DNA of 64,000 bases. Source: Caballeronia temeraria. Its GTDB lineage: Bacteria; Pseudomonadota; Gammaproteobacteria; Burkholderiales; Burkholderiaceae. Position numbers and translations under genes: made by a program. How positions within the stretch are numbered: the stretch's first letter is position 1; each line of letters begins with the position of its first letter. A model generated the notes under the pieces. That model searched no databases and was not told the DNA's origin. It was given only the letters and a program-made list of their open reading frames with translations. This document shows positions 53,919 through 62,719 of the stretch, one piece after another. The stretch covers positions 1 through 64,000 of the forward strand of contig NZ_FCOI02000003.1 of the NCBI RefSeq assembly GCF_001544795.2. Direction: 5' to 3'.

Positions 53919-54051
53919 CGTGCTCTCGTTTCGAAAAGAAAAAGCGACGGTAAGTGCCTCTGCATGTTAGTGCAGTCGATTCGTTTCGTACGATCGTTCG
54001 AGAGCGTGCGCGTGACATACTTGCACGGCTTATCCACGCGACGGAGACGCC

Positions 54052-54269
54052 ATGTTCGAACAATGCCGATGGATCAACGAACCCGCGCAATGGCGCCTCG
54101 AGAATGGCACGGTCATCGTCACCACCGATGCGAACACCGACTTCTGGCGCAAGACACGCTACGGCTTCGTGCGCGACAACGATCATGCCTTCGCCGCGCG
54201 CGCGAACGACGATTTCACGGCGGAAGACACCGTCGATGGCGATTTCTCCGCGCTCTACGATCAGGCCAG
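54052..54269 (+). pseudogene. Truncated DUF1349 gene (5' remnant)
   Basis: The ATG at 54052 has GGAG 6 bases upstream. About 72 codons follow that match the N-terminal part of DUF1349 proteins: CRWINEPAQWRLENGT, TDANTDFWRKTRYGF, DFTAEDTVDGDFSALYDQA. Intact members have about 180-200 residues. After the Gln-Ala codons near 54262-54267 the frame turns to basic, non-homologous sequence, while a second frame becomes coding for an ABC permease. The gene is cut and fused. Confidence 0.72.
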
Positions 54270-54614
54270 ATGGCCGCGTATGCGATTTCGGGGCTGCTGT
54301 CGGCGCTCGTCGGCGTGCTTGACGCGGCGCGGTACCGGCAAGGCAAGGCCGATGCCGGCATGGGCTGGGAGCTCGATGCGATCGCCGCCGTCGTGATCGG
54401 CGGCACGAGTCTTTCGGGCGGCGTAGGACGGGTGTCGGGCACGGTCGCGGGCGTGCTGATCTTCGGCTTTCTGAGCAACATCCTGCTGGTCAACGATATC
54501 GACAGCAACACGCAGCTCGTGCTGAAGGGATTGATCATCGTGATCGCCGTGTTCCTTCAGCAGACCGATATGGGCAAGCGCGGGTGGTTCAGGCGTTTCG
54601 GCGCGAAGAAATAG
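54262..54614 (+). pseudogene. Truncated ribose/inositol-type ABC permease (3' remnant)
   Basis: About 116 codons give the C-terminal third of an RbsC-type permease: MAAYAISGLLSALVGVLDAARY, GMGWELDAIAAVVIGGTSLSGGVGRVSGTVAGVLIFGFLSNILLV. Intact members have about 320-340 residues. The front two-thirds are missing, and neither a binding protein nor an ATPase is adjacent. It joins a truncated DUF1349 gene within an 8-base overlap (CAGGCCAG). Its stop abuts the stop of the aldolase gene. Confidence 0.8.
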
Positions 54615-55403
54615 TCAGGCTTCGAAATCGATGCCGCGCGAGCGCAACTGCCGCATGCCGCTCGCGAGATGCGCCCGCGCGCTTTGGGCGTCGCCGGCGC
54701 GCATCTGCTCATAAGTGCGCTGCGCGATGTCGTGCGGCACCGGCTTGAGCGGCCGGTTCGCGCTCATCGCGCGCAGCTGCACTTCGGCCGCGCGCTCCAG
54801 ATAGTAGAGATCGTCCCATGCCTCGGCGATGGTCGCGCCCGCGACCATCACGCCGTGATTCTTGAGAAAGAGGATATCGGCGTCGCCCATCGTGCGGGCG
54901 ATGCGGTCGCCTTCGGCATAGTCCAGCGCGAGGCCGTTGTAGTCCTCGTCGACGGCCGTGCGCCCGTAGAACTTCAGCGACGTCTGCCCGAGCCACAAGA
55001 GCGGCGGCCCTTCGACGAGGCACAGCGCCGTCGCGTTCGGCATATGCGTGTGAAACGCCGCCTTCACGCGCGGCTTGAGCTTGTGCACGCGCGCGTGAAT
55101 GTAGAATGCGGTCGCTTCGGGCTCGCCCTCACCGTCGATCACGTTGCCGTCGAAATCGCAGATCAGGAGGCGCGACGCCGTGATCTCGCCGAATGCATAG
55201 CCGTAGGGGTTGACGAAGAACAGATCGTCGTTACCCGGAACCATGGCCGAAAAATGATTGCACACGCCCTCTTCGAAGCCATGCAGCGACGCTAGTTGAA
55301 AGCAGGCTGCGAGCTGGCGCCGCGCTTCGGCAATCTCGGGCGCGTCGAGCCGGCGGGAAACGGGGACGACGCGCTCTGCGCCACTGGAAAGCGTATGCGC
55401 CAT
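54615..55403 (-). CDS. Class II aldolase/adducin-family protein
   Basis: A 262-residue protein with the class II aldolase fold. Metal-site histidines are seen in AFHTHMPNA and KNHGVMVAG, and NHFSA lies near the substrate phosphate or carboxylate site. Members cleave or epimerise sugar phosphates; some act on other oxo-acids. No strong ribosome site is seen. It ends directly against the permease remnant, so it may be the surviving part of a sugar-catabolic locus. Confidence 0.85.
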   Translation of the reverse strand: MAHTLSSGAERVVPVSRRLDAPEIAEARRQLAACFQLASLHGFEEGVCNHFSAMVPGNDDLFFVNPYGYAFGEITASRLLICDFDGNVIDGEGEPEATAFYIHARVHKLKPRVKAAFHTHMPNATALCLVEGPPLLWLGQTSLKFYGRTAVDEDYNGLALDYAEGDRIARTMGDADILFLKNHGVMVAGATIAEAWDDLYYLERAAEVQLRAMSANRPLKPVPHDIAQRTYEQMRAGDAQSARAHLASGMRQLRSRGIDFEA

Positions 55404-55651
55404 ATGAACGTGCCTTTATCGTTTGCCTGACTCGAAAGCCGAGAATAATCGAACGGACGGGCGAATAATGTCCGAACAAAAAAATTTTCGGCTAGACTGC
55501 CGCGGGCGGCGCGAAGTATGACGTCCGTATGTCATGTCTCTTAGCAAAAACGCTTATTTGAACTCTGCGTTCTGGCATGGTAAAACTCTATGCCGCTCGA
55601 AATTCGAAGCGCATCTTCAACGAAATTCGTCTCAATAGGGATTCTGGAAAA

Positions 55652-55855
55652 ATGGCAACAGGTACTGTGAAGTGGTTCAACGATGCAAAGGGTTTTGGTT
55701 TCATCACGCCGGACGACGGCGGTGAAGACCTGTTTGCACATTTCTCCGAAATCCAATCCAAGGGTTTCAAGTCGCTCCAGGAGAACCAGAAGGTGAGCTT
55801 CGAAGTCAAGCAAGGCCCGAAGGGCAAGCAAGCTTCGACGATCCAGCCGCTGTAA
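55652..55855 (+). CDS. cspA: Cold shock protein (CspA family)
   Basis: A 67-residue single cold-shock domain. RNP1 is KGFGFI (residues 15-20) and RNP2 is DLFAHFSE (30-37), with [10 protein letters not shown] at the start. It binds single-stranded RNA or DNA and melts mRNA structure. The ATG at 55652 gives the canonical length. About 250 bp of non-coding sequence precede it, room for the long leader usual for csp mRNAs. A strong terminator follows. Confidence 0.93.
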   Translation: MATGTVKWFNDAKGFGFITPDDGGEDLFAHFSEIQSKGFKSLQENQKVSFEVKQGPKGKQASTIQPL

Positions 55856-55878
55856 ATTCAGCGCTGTCGCCTCAGGCA

Positions 55879-55904
55879 CAAAACGGCCCGTATGGGCCGT
55901 TTTG
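55879..55904 (+). terminator. Rho-independent terminator of cspA
   Basis: CAAAACGGCCC (55879-55889) and GGGCCGTTTTG (55894-55904) form a perfect 11-bp stem around GTAT, 23 bases after the stop. Confidence 0.88.
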
Positions 55905-56067
55905 CATTGGCGCGCACCAAACGCCCGTCATATATCATCTACCGGATGGTCGGATTTTCAGCAGTGACGGCGTCTTCGGCCGATTAAATAAATCAGTAGA
56001 ATAAATACTGTATTTTTTCAGTCTCGCGGTCATTCGCGACAACGCGAAATTATTTCCTCTGATTCAT

Positions 56068-56571
56068 GTGAACCCGGCAAGCAAGCGGAAAAAACGCCGC
56101 CCGCTCGTGCGGCACAAAACAAAAGCATTGCTCGTCTCGCTCTGGATTCTGACTTGCGATGTGCACGCGCAATCGTTCGCGACCAATCAGAAAGCCGCGC
56201 GCTTCGTCTCGCAAGTCGTGATGAACGACTTCCACACGGCGCAGGCGGGCGGCGGTTATGTCTTTTCCTACGATAGCCAGGAAACGGAAGCGTCCCTGTC
56301 CGCCCGGCTCGACCGCTGGCTCTCGGGCACGGAACCGCAGGCGATCGTCATGGAGCCCGCTGAGAAGCAGGCGCTTTTCGGTTTCTACTGGGCCGCGAGC
56401 ATGATGCCTGCGAATTCGCCGTGCTTTCGCGACATCGCCGATCCGTCCTGTGGCAAGGAATTATCGAAGTGGATGGCGCGCGAGTTGGACGACGATCCGC
56501 GCTTCATCCGGGCCTACGAATCCGCGAAAGAACCGCTCGGCCTGCCGCCAATCGAGCGCAACGCGCACTGA
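56068..56571 (+). CDS. Hypothetical exported protein
   Basis: A 167-residue frame from a GTG. A basic start (NPASKRKKRRPLVRHKTK) and a short hydrophobic stretch (ALLVSLWILTCDVHA) suggest a signal peptide cut near residue 35. The mature part has two cysteines (PCFRDIADPSC) that could pair. No Shine-Dalgarno is evident, so the start is uncertain. An AT-rich stretch upstream (55980-56025) could hold the promoter. Not recognised. Confidence 0.58.
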   Translation: MNPASKRKKRRPLVRHKTKALLVSLWILTCDVHAQSFATNQKAARFVSQVVMNDFHTAQAGGGYVFSYDSQETEASLSARLDRWLSGTEPQAIVMEPAEKQALFGFYWAASMMPANSPCFRDIADPSCGKELSKWMARELDDDPRFIRAYESAKEPLGLPPIERNAH

Positions 56572-56755
56572 GCGCCGGGCGGGCGCGATGCGCTTCGCCC
56601 CGCTCATTCAGCCGGAACGATGCGGTTCGAACGTGCCTGACCGACGAACGCTTCTGCACATCTTCATCGCGTAACCCGTGCAGCAGCACGATCTTCGCCG
56701 CGATACTCGCGAGCAGCGAAAGCGCGCCGATGGTCTCGAGCAAGGCGGGAATCAT
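56504..56755 (-). CDS. Possible small membrane protein downstream of TauE-like gene
   Basis: An 83-residue frame with a well-placed GGGAG 6 bases before the ATG. Residues 1-26 (MIPALLETIGALSLLASIAAKIVLLHG) form a convincing helix; the tail is Arg-rich and less gene-like. It starts 29 bp after the TauE-like stop, so co-transcription is likely. It overlaps the convergent exported-protein gene by 68 bp; the true stop could depend on which of the two is real. Confidence 0.42.
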   Translation of the reverse strand: MIPALLETIGALSLLASIAAKIVLLHGLRDEDVQKRSSVRHVRTASFRLNERGEAHRARPALSARCARLAAGRAVLSRIRRPG

Positions 56756-56784
56756 GATGGTCTCCCTTTACGTCGGCGCACCGG

Positions 56785-57552
56785 TCAGCGGTGCGAAAGC
56801 ATCGGCCCGTAAGTCTTCACGAAAAAGGCAATCGTGATGGCGGCACTGACGACCAGCGTACCCGCGCGGATCCAGTGCGGCGGCGCGCGCCGGCCGATTT
56901 GCGCGCCGCTGTAACCGCCCGCGATCGCCGCGAGGAGCATCGCGATCGTCTCGGGCCAGCGCACCGCCTGCGCTGCCGCGAAAGTCAGCACGGCCACCGA
57001 ATTCGCTGCGCTCACAAGCAACGTGCGCGGCGCATTCAGGCTCTTCAGGTCGCGCGAATCGAGCAGTCCCCAAACCGCCATCATCATGATCCCGACCGCG
57101 CCGCCGAAGTAGCCGCCATACACGCCGAGCGCGAACTGGAGCGACAGAACCGACGCCGCGCCGATATGCCAGCGCCGCCGCAGCGTCTCGCCGAGCTTGC
57201 GGCCGAACGCAAGCGTGACGCTCGCGCACAGAAGCAGCCACGGCAACACGAAGGAAAATGTCCTGGACGACGTGGACAGCAGCAGCGCCGCGCCGACGAA
57301 ACCGCCGACGAGCGTCGTCACGAGCATTCTGCGGATCGATACCGAGCCGACCGGGCCGAGTCCTTCGCGATACGCCCACGCGCTCACCACGCCGCCCGGA
57401 AAGAGCGCAACCGTGCTCGATGCGTTCGCCTGAACCGGTGGCAAGCCCGCTGCGATCATCGCGGGGAGGCTGACGAACGAGCCGCCGCCGGCCAGCGCGT
57501 TCATCGCACCCGCAAGAAAACCGGCGCCTGTGACGAGAAGAAAGGGTTCCAT
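56785..57552 (-). CDS. TauE/SafE-family sulfite/organosulfur exporter-like protein
   Basis: A 255-residue membrane protein with about eight helices in two repeats. It opens GAGFLAGAMNALAGGGSFVSLPAMIAAG and later has GGYFGGAVGIMMMAVWGLL, both typical of TauE/SafE. The family carries sulfite, sulfoacetate or other anions outward. It is divergent from a LysR gene, 82 bp apart, its likely regulator. Confidence 0.87.
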   Translation of the reverse strand: MEPFLLVTGAGFLAGAMNALAGGGSFVSLPAMIAAGLPPVQANASSTVALFPGGVVSAWAYREGLGPVGSVSIRRMLVTTLVGGFVGAALLLSTSSRTFSFVLPWLLLCASVTLAFGRKLGETLRRRWHIGAASVLSLQFALGVYGGYFGGAVGIMMMAVWGLLDSRDLKSLNAPRTLLVSAANSVAVLTFAAAQAVRWPETIAMLLAAIAGGYSGAQIGRRAPPHWIRAGTLVVSAAITIAFFVKTYGPMLSHR

Positions 57553-57634
57553 GCGACAGATGCTAACGACGCTGCCCGCCGCTTACAATCTGGCATTTCC
57601 AATGCGAGGCTTCGGTTGATCCGAAGGATGCGCG

Positions 57635-58525
57635 ATGCGTTTCGATCTGACCGACATGCGGCTTTTCCTGACCGTGATCGAGCGCGGCAGCATCACGGCG
57701 GGCGCGCAGGCCATGCACCTCGCGCTGGCATCGGCGAGCGAGCGCATCGCGGGAATGGAGGCGGCTCTCGGCGCGCCGCTGCTGGAGCGCAACCGGCGCG
57801 GCGTGCAAGCCACCGCCGCCGGCGATGCCTTCGTGCGCCACGCGCGCGCGATTCTCGGCCAGGTCGAGCAGATGCGCGGCGAACTCCGCTCGTTCGCGAC
57901 CGGTCTGAAAGGCCGCATCCGGATGATGTCGAACACGGCGGCGCTGGCCGCCTTCCTGCCGCCGCGCCTTTCGCGTTTTCTTGCTGCGTACCCGGATCTG
58001 TCGATCGATCTCGACGAACGTCCGAGCGTCGACATCGTGCAGGCGCTCGCGGAAAGCCGCGCGGATCTCGGCGTCGTTTCGGATACCGCCGATCTCGGAC
58101 GGCTGGAGACGCATGTGCTCGCGCAGGATCAACTGGTGGTCGTCGCCAACCGCGCGCACCGGATTGCGGGAGCGAGTGCGGTGGCGTTTGCGGAGATTGT
58201 CGGCGAGGCGTTCGTCGGGCTGTCGGATGCCGCGCTCGAATTGCATCTGGCCGAGCGCGCATCGCGGCTCGGCAAGCAGATCAGCTATCGCATCCGCATG
58301 CGCAGTGTCGACAATGTCGGCATGCTCGTCGAGGCGGGCATCGGGCTCGCGATTTTGTCCGAGGCATCGGCGCGCATGCTGGAGCGGCCCGCGCTCGCTG
58401 TCGTGCCGCTCTCCGAGCCGTGGGCCGCGCGCCGCCTGCATCTGTGCACCCGCGACTTTCGCGCGCTCACGCCGCACGCGCGCCTGCTCGCGGATACGTT
58501 GATGGACGGCGCCGCCGCGAGCTAG
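57635..58525 (+). CDS. LysR-family regulator
   Basis: A 296-residue LysR regulator. The HTH (RGSITAGAQAMHLALASASERIAGMEAALGAPLLERNRRG) covers about residues 20-60 and departs from the usual AVS core with ASASERI. The effector domain includes IVDERPSVDIVQALAESRADLGVV-like and GLAILSEASARML segments. GAAGGA lies before the ATG. It is divergent from the TauE-like exporter and probably controls it. The stop overlaps the convergent kinase gene by 4 bp. Confidence 0.88.
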   Translation: MRFDLTDMRLFLTVIERGSITAGAQAMHLALASASERIAGMEAALGAPLLERNRRGVQATAAGDAFVRHARAILGQVEQMRGELRSFATGLKGRIRMMSNTAALAAFLPPRLSRFLAAYPDLSIDLDERPSVDIVQALAESRADLGVVSDTADLGRLETHVLAQDQLVVVANRAHRIAGASAVAFAEIVGEAFVGLSDAALELHLAERASRLGKQISYRIRMRSVDNVGMLVEAGIGLAILSEASARMLERPALAVVPLSEPWAARRLHLCTRDFRALTPHARLLADTLMDGAAAS

Positions 58526-59613
58526 AACGGCCGCCCGACGATGAACGGATCGACCGCGCCGATAGCCTTCAGATCGCGATTCGCATACGGCAGCTTGTGC
58601 AGCACATAGCGCAACGCATTGAGCCGCGCGCGCTTCTTGCAATCGGAGCGCACGACAGTCCACGGCGTATCGGCGCTGTCGGTATGCGCGAACATGGCTT
58701 CCTTGGCGTCGGTGTAAGCGTCCCACTTGTCGAGCGACGCGAGATCGACCGGACTCAGCTTCCATTGCTTGAGCGGATGAATCTCACGCTCCTTGAAGCG
58801 GCGGCGCTGTTCCGCCCGGCTCACCGAAAACCAGAGCTTGATGACGTGCGTGCCGCTTTGCGAAAGATGCCGCTCGAACGCGGGCACCTGCTGCATGAAG
58901 TCGTCGTATTCGCGCTGCGTGCAGAAGCCCATCACGCGCTCGACGCCCGCGCGGTTGTACCAGGAGCGGTCGAAGAGCACGATTTCGCCCGCCGTAGGCA
59001 AGTGTTCGACGTAGCGCTGGAAATACCATTGACCGCGCTCGCGCTCCGACGGTTTTTCCAGCGCGACCACGCGCGCGCCGCGTGGATTCAGATGCTCCAT
59101 GAAGCGTTTGATGGTGCCGCCCTTGCCCGCCGCGTCTCGCCCTTCGAAGAGAATCATGACGCGCTGGCCGGTGTCGCGCACCCACGCCTGCAACTTCAAC
59201 AACTCCACCTGAAGCCGATACTTCTGCTTCTCGTACGCGCGCCGCGACATCAGATTCCGGTACGGATAGCCGCCATCGCGCCACGACGCCGACAGTTCGT
59301 CGTCGGGATGGACAGCGGCGTTGCCGGTTCGCAGCATGGCGTCGCCATCGAAGAGATGGGTGCGCAGGGCCGACACTTCATCCGGCGACATACCGCCGAT
59401 CAGGGTTCTGACGGTATCCACGAGCGATTCCGCCTGTGCGCCGTCTTGCGAGTCGAATCGCTTCAGGATGTCATCCAGGCTATTCGTCAGCAGGCCGTGC
59501 GCCGCTTCGACCGCGCGGCCCGTTTCTTCCTGTTCGATGGAAAGCGGTTTCGTTCGTGCTGCGACGTCGCCATCGCTCGATTCAGCAGTGTTACCTGGCG
59601 ATATCAACTTCAT
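58522..59613 (-). CDS. ppk2: Polyphosphate kinase 2 family protein
   Basis: A 363-residue PPK2. The core has Walker A FEGRDAAGKGGTIKRF (156-171), the lid segment and Walker B-type FDRSWYNRAGVERVMGF. The first 110 residues are a variable extension. PPK2 transfers phosphate between polyphosphate and nucleotides; single-domain class I enzymes mostly form GTP/ATP from the diphosphates. The ATG at 59613 fits GAGGAAGGA just upstream. Confidence 0.9.
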   Translation of the reverse strand: MKLISPGNTAESSDGDVAARTKPLSIEQEETGRAVEAAHGLLTNSLDDILKRFDSQDGAQAESLVDTVRTLIGGMSPDEVSALRTHLFDGDAMLRTGNAAVHPDDELSASWRDGGYPYRNLMSRRAYEKQKYRLQVELLKLQAWVRDTGQRVMILFEGRDAAGKGGTIKRFMEHLNPRGARVVALEKPSERERGQWYFQRYVEHLPTAGEIVLFDRSWYNRAGVERVMGFCTQREYDDFMQQVPAFERHLSQSGTHVIKLWFSVSRAEQRRRFKEREIHPLKQWKLSPVDLASLDKWDAYTDAKEAMFAHTDSADTPWTVVRSDCKKRARLNALRYVLHKLPYANRDLKAIGAVDPFIVGRPF

Positions 59614-59666
59614 TCCTTCCTCAAGGTTGTTGCTCCGATGTCTCTGTCTCTCACGCCGCCTCGTCT

Positions 59667-59888
59667 TCAAGCGGCTTCGTGCGCCTTTCTCAGAACCGCG
59701 TAAAGCTTGTCCTTCAGCAGCAGCTTTTCTTTCTTCAGCGATTCGATGGCGAAGGTATCCGCGGGCGTCACACCCGTCTCCATGTTGTGGATCTGGTGGT
59801 CGAGTTCGTTGTGACGCTCGAAGAGCCGGGAGAAGTGGCTGTCCTCGGTCTTCAGACGCGAGATGAGATCGCGATACTCGGGAAACAT
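59667..59888 (-). CDS. YdcH-like DUF465 coiled-coil protein
   Basis: A 73-residue helical protein: MFPEYRDLISRLKTEDSHFSRLFERHNELD... ending LKKEKLLLKDKLYAVLRKAHEAA. This is the DUF465/YdcH family, common and small, of unknown role. GGAGG lies 7 bases before the ATG at 59888. It lies 53 bp upstream of the PPK2 gene on the same strand and may share its transcript. Confidence 0.88.
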   Translation of the reverse strand: MFPEYRDLISRLKTEDSHFSRLFERHNELDHQIHNMETGVTPADTFAIESLKKEKLLLKDKLYAVLRKAHEAA

Positions 59889-60108
59889 GCTTGATCCTCC
59901 GGTCGTTGAAAATGAGTCGTTCGAAGTACATATTACCGAGCGGACGAACCCTTTTCTTAGACGAATATCAATCGACGGCGCGTTACAGCGTCGCAGATCG
60001 CGTTCGAATGCACTTAGGCAAAACCATCTTCCTATCGGGTATCTTCCTTGCACACAATGTTGGCGCTGGCCGGGCATTTGCGCGGCCGGCCGAACCAAGG
60101 AGGCCGTC

Positions 60109-60420
60109 ATGAAGAAAGACCGCAATCGCGCGCCGGGGCGCGTCCTGCACATTGCGTTGATCGCCGGCGCTGCTGGTCTGTGCGTTGCCACGACAGCCCA
60201 CGCGGATAGCCAGGCCGCAAAGAAGATGGGACAGATGGGCGTCATCAATCAGACATTGCAGCCGAAGCCCCTGAAACCGGCGACGCCCAACACGCCCAAT
60301 GCCGCGACCACCACGCCGAACTACAACGCGAACTCGAACTACAACCCCAATGCCGGCAACACCGCCAACGGCGCCGTGCCCGGAACGCCGGGCGCCGCGG
60401 GCACGCCCCCGCGAAAGTAG
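60109..60420 (+). CDS. Small exported Asn/Pro/Thr/Gly-rich protein
   Basis: A 103-residue protein with a signal peptide to about residue 32 (HIALIAGAAGLCVATTAHA). The mature part after KKMGQMGVINQ is low-complexity: repeated TPN, NYN and NAN units, then GTPGAAGTPP. CAAGGAGG is 5 bases before the ATG. It looks intrinsically disordered. Function unknown. Confidence 0.7.
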   Translation: MKKDRNRAPGRVLHIALIAGAAGLCVATTAHADSQAAKKMGQMGVINQTLQPKPLKPATPNTPNAATTTPNYNANSNYNPNAGNTANGAVPGTPGAAGTPPRK

Positions 60421-60584
60421 CTGCACTTTCACCCCATTCGGGCCGCGCGCTGCATCGCGCCGCGGCCTGACTCTCCCTCTTTCGACAACGACGAACGCGC
60501 GCGCGTGCACGCGCACATTCGCGCACGTCCGATCTTTTATACTTGGCTCACGGCCCAGCGTCCAATGCGCACATTCCTGAGTCC

Positions 60585-61232
60585 ATGAAAAAGATCAAGC
60601 CCGGTCTCGTGCTCGAACTCGTCGCCAATCTGCTGCTTCCGTGGCTTGCGTATCGGCTGGCGCTGCCGTATTGGGGCGATGTCGGCGCGCTCTACGCATC
60701 GGCCGCGCCGCCGCTCGTGTGGAGCATCGTCGAATTCGCGCGCTCGCGCCGCGTCGATGCGCTCTCCGCGCTGGTGCTGTTCGGCATCGCGCTGTCCATC
60801 GTGATGCTCGCGATGGGCGGCAGCCCGCGCATTCTGCTCGTGCGCGAATCGCTCGCGGCGGGCGCGACGGGCATCGTCTTTCTGATCTCGCTTTTTTTCG
60901 AGCGCCCACTCATCTTCTATCTCGCCCGCGCCACCGTCACGCGCGAGCAGGAAAACGGCGCCGAGCGCTTCGAGGCGTACTGGAGCGAAAGCGCTTCGCT
61001 GCGCCTGTCGTTGCGGCTCATGACGCTCGTGTGGGGCGTCGGACTTTCGCTCGAAACCGTACTGCGCTTCTGGTTCGCGTGGACGTGGCCCGTCGAGCGC
61101 TATCTTGTCGTGTCGCCGGTCGTGAGCTACGTGATCTACGGCGGCTTGCTCGCGTGGACGTTCTGGTTTCGCGCGCGGCTCATCCAGCGGCAGGGCGAAA
61201 ACACTTCATCGCGAGACGGTCTCCTCGGCTAA
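60585..61232 (+). CDS. VC0807-like integral membrane protein
   Basis: A 215-residue membrane protein with about six helices, resembling the VC0807 family (LVLELVANLLLPWLAYRLA, PPLVWSIVEFARSRRVDALS, FFERPLIFYLARATV, WGVGLSLETVLRFWFAW). The family has no known function. The ATG at 60585 is chosen because it precedes the first helix closely; no clear ribosome site. It stops 1 bp before the convergent hydrolase stop. Confidence 0.8.
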   Translation: MKKIKPGLVLELVANLLLPWLAYRLALPYWGDVGALYASAAPPLVWSIVEFARSRRVDALSALVLFGIALSIVMLAMGGSPRILLVRESLAAGATGIVFLISLFFERPLIFYLARATVTREQENGAERFEAYWSESASLRLSLRLMTLVWGVGLSLETVLRFWFAWTWPVERYLVVSPVVSYVIYGGLLAWTFWFRARLIQRQGENTSSRDGLLG

Positions 61233-61233
61233 A

Positions 61234-62067
61234 TCAGGCGAGCGGCGCGCACGTCGCACTGGCGATGTGATCCGCGATCGCCGCATTCACCGCGCTTGCA
61301 TGCGTGAGCGGACCCATGTGTCCCGCATCGGGCACGACGATCAGCTTCGCCGCCGGCATCAGATCGGGCAAGGTTTCCGCGATCAGGCGCGTCGGCGCGG
61401 GTGCGTGCTCGCCGCGCATCACGAGCGTGGGAATGCGCAGCTTCGCATACGCGCTCGCCGGCGTGGGCTCGTGGATCAGCGCGCGAAAATCGAGTGGCGC
61501 TTTCGGCACCCAGCGTGTGAGCATCGCCTGCACGGACGGCCGTAACGCGGACCACGCGCCGTGCCCGCCCCAATAGTCGACGAACGAACGGGCCGCGCCG
61601 CGCAGATCGCCCGCGACGACGCCCTCGGCGGTGCGCGCCGCGATCGTGAGAATCTCGGCGAACTCCGTTGCGCCGCGCGCGCCCATGCCCTTCAGCAGAT
61701 GAAACGCCGATGGCTCGTAAAGCGTGATGCTCGCGACGCCGTACGGCCGCTCGAGCGCCGCGCGCAAAGCGACGCCGCCGCCATACGAATGCCCGACGAG
61801 ATGCACCTTGCCGCGCTGGCGATCGATGATCTCGACCGTGCGTGCCGCTTCGTCCGCGAGCGTGAATGCCCGCTCGCCGCTCCACGGGCCGACGCTGTCG
61901 CAACCATAATGCTCGGGCGCGATCAGCGTATAGCGCGGATTGTCCGTATCGGGTGAATTGAGCCCGTCGAGCATTTCGCCGAGCTGACGCCATTGATTCG
62001 CGCCCGCGCCCGAGCAATGCAGCGCGATGACCGGCGCGGCGGTACGTTCGTCGTTTGAAGCTGTCAT
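61234..62067 (-). CDS. Alpha/beta hydrolase
   Basis: A 277-residue alpha/beta hydrolase with a Ser nucleophile: LVGHSYGGGVAL near residues 91-102, oxyanion segment LHCSGAGANQWRQL, acid in VMRGEHAPAPTR and base His in VPDAGHMGPLTHA. It differs in nucleophile from the hydrolase at 28031. The substrate is unknown. The DUF3563 gene follows upstream on the same strand 24 bp away. Confidence 0.87.
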   Translation of the reverse strand: MTASNDERTAAPVIALHCSGAGANQWRQLGEMLDGLNSPDTDNPRYTLIAPEHYGCDSVGPWSGERAFTLADEAARTVEIIDRQRGKVHLVGHSYGGGVALRAALERPYGVASITLYEPSAFHLLKGMGARGATEFAEILTIAARTAEGVVAGDLRGAARSFVDYWGGHGAWSALRPSVQAMLTRWVPKAPLDFRALIHEPTPASAYAKLRIPTLVMRGEHAPAPTRLIAETLPDLMPAAKLIVVPDAGHMGPLTHASAVNAAIADHIASATCAPLA

Positions 62068-62091
62068 CGTTCGTTCTCGCTTGGTGAAAGG

Positions 62092-62265
62092 TCAGGCGTC
62101 GGCATCGCACGCGCGCATGCGGCGCTCCAGTTCGCCGATATCCACGCACGATGCGAGATAGGCATCGCGGCGGCTATGCTCGGCTTGATCCAGCAACATC
62201 CCGGTCCAGCGGATCAGATGCGGCACCATGATGTCTCTTCCGATATTGATTAGGTATCCCAACAT
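62092..62265 (-). CDS. DUF3563 family small protein
   Basis: A 57-residue protein ending SRRDAYLASCVDIGELERRMRACDADA, the core of DUF3563, a family largely confined to Burkholderia relatives. The N-terminal half is more hydrophobic than usual (MLGYLINIGRDIMVPHLIRW). GGAG lies 6 bases before the ATG at 62265. Function unknown. Confidence 0.82.
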   Translation of the reverse strand: MLGYLINIGRDIMVPHLIRWTGMLLDQAEHSRRDAYLASCVDIGELERRMRACDADA

Positions 62266-62719
62266 AATTTGCTCCACTTTCGCCGACGGGTCCTGTCATG
62301 AAATGCCGGCAGAGCGATCGTGTAAAACCGGTGAATCCGAGGGTCGCTAAGTCGGCGGGTGCCGGCATGCAATGCAGGCACCGTGCCAGTTTCGCGAAAC
62401 CTCGTGCTGCAAGGCCTGAAGCGAATCCAGCGGCGCGCCGGACGACACGAATGTCGGGCGCGGGCCAACGCTTCCCGTTCCGTCAGTCGGCGGACGTCGA
62501 ACAGGTCGCCGGAGCTTGCCGGAAACGGCTCCTTGCGTGAGATACGGCGAAAACCGCGAAAATATTCCCGTCGCGCGGGGTCAAGCTTGGGCGTCGCCGC
62601 GCCGTAAACGGGTCTGATAGCCGCGCTTGCCCGTCGATCGGCCTCCTGCGGACGGCGCGATAAGATACGGCAGCGTTCGACCTTTGCGTCCTGCCATCGC
62701 TCATTCGGAGACAAACGGC
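62266..62719. other. Intergenic region without recognisable gene
   Basis: About 450 bp between divergent genes. Open frames exist on both strands but have neither ribosome sites nor family resemblance. No clear operator or terminator was found; it holds the upstream region of the Cache-PAS gene, with CGGAGA at 62706-62711. Confidence 0.45.

Noticed and set aside
56008..56021. CTG-N8-CAG resembling a LexA box
   Set aside because: The spacing is two bases short of the CTG-N10-CAG form, and the downstream gene has no link to DNA repair.
56791..59703. A 970-codon rightward open frame
   Set aside because: It runs antisense or out of frame through the TauE-like, LysR and PPK2 genes. Its translation is Arg/Ala/His-rich with no family motif, a usual shadow in GC-rich DNA.
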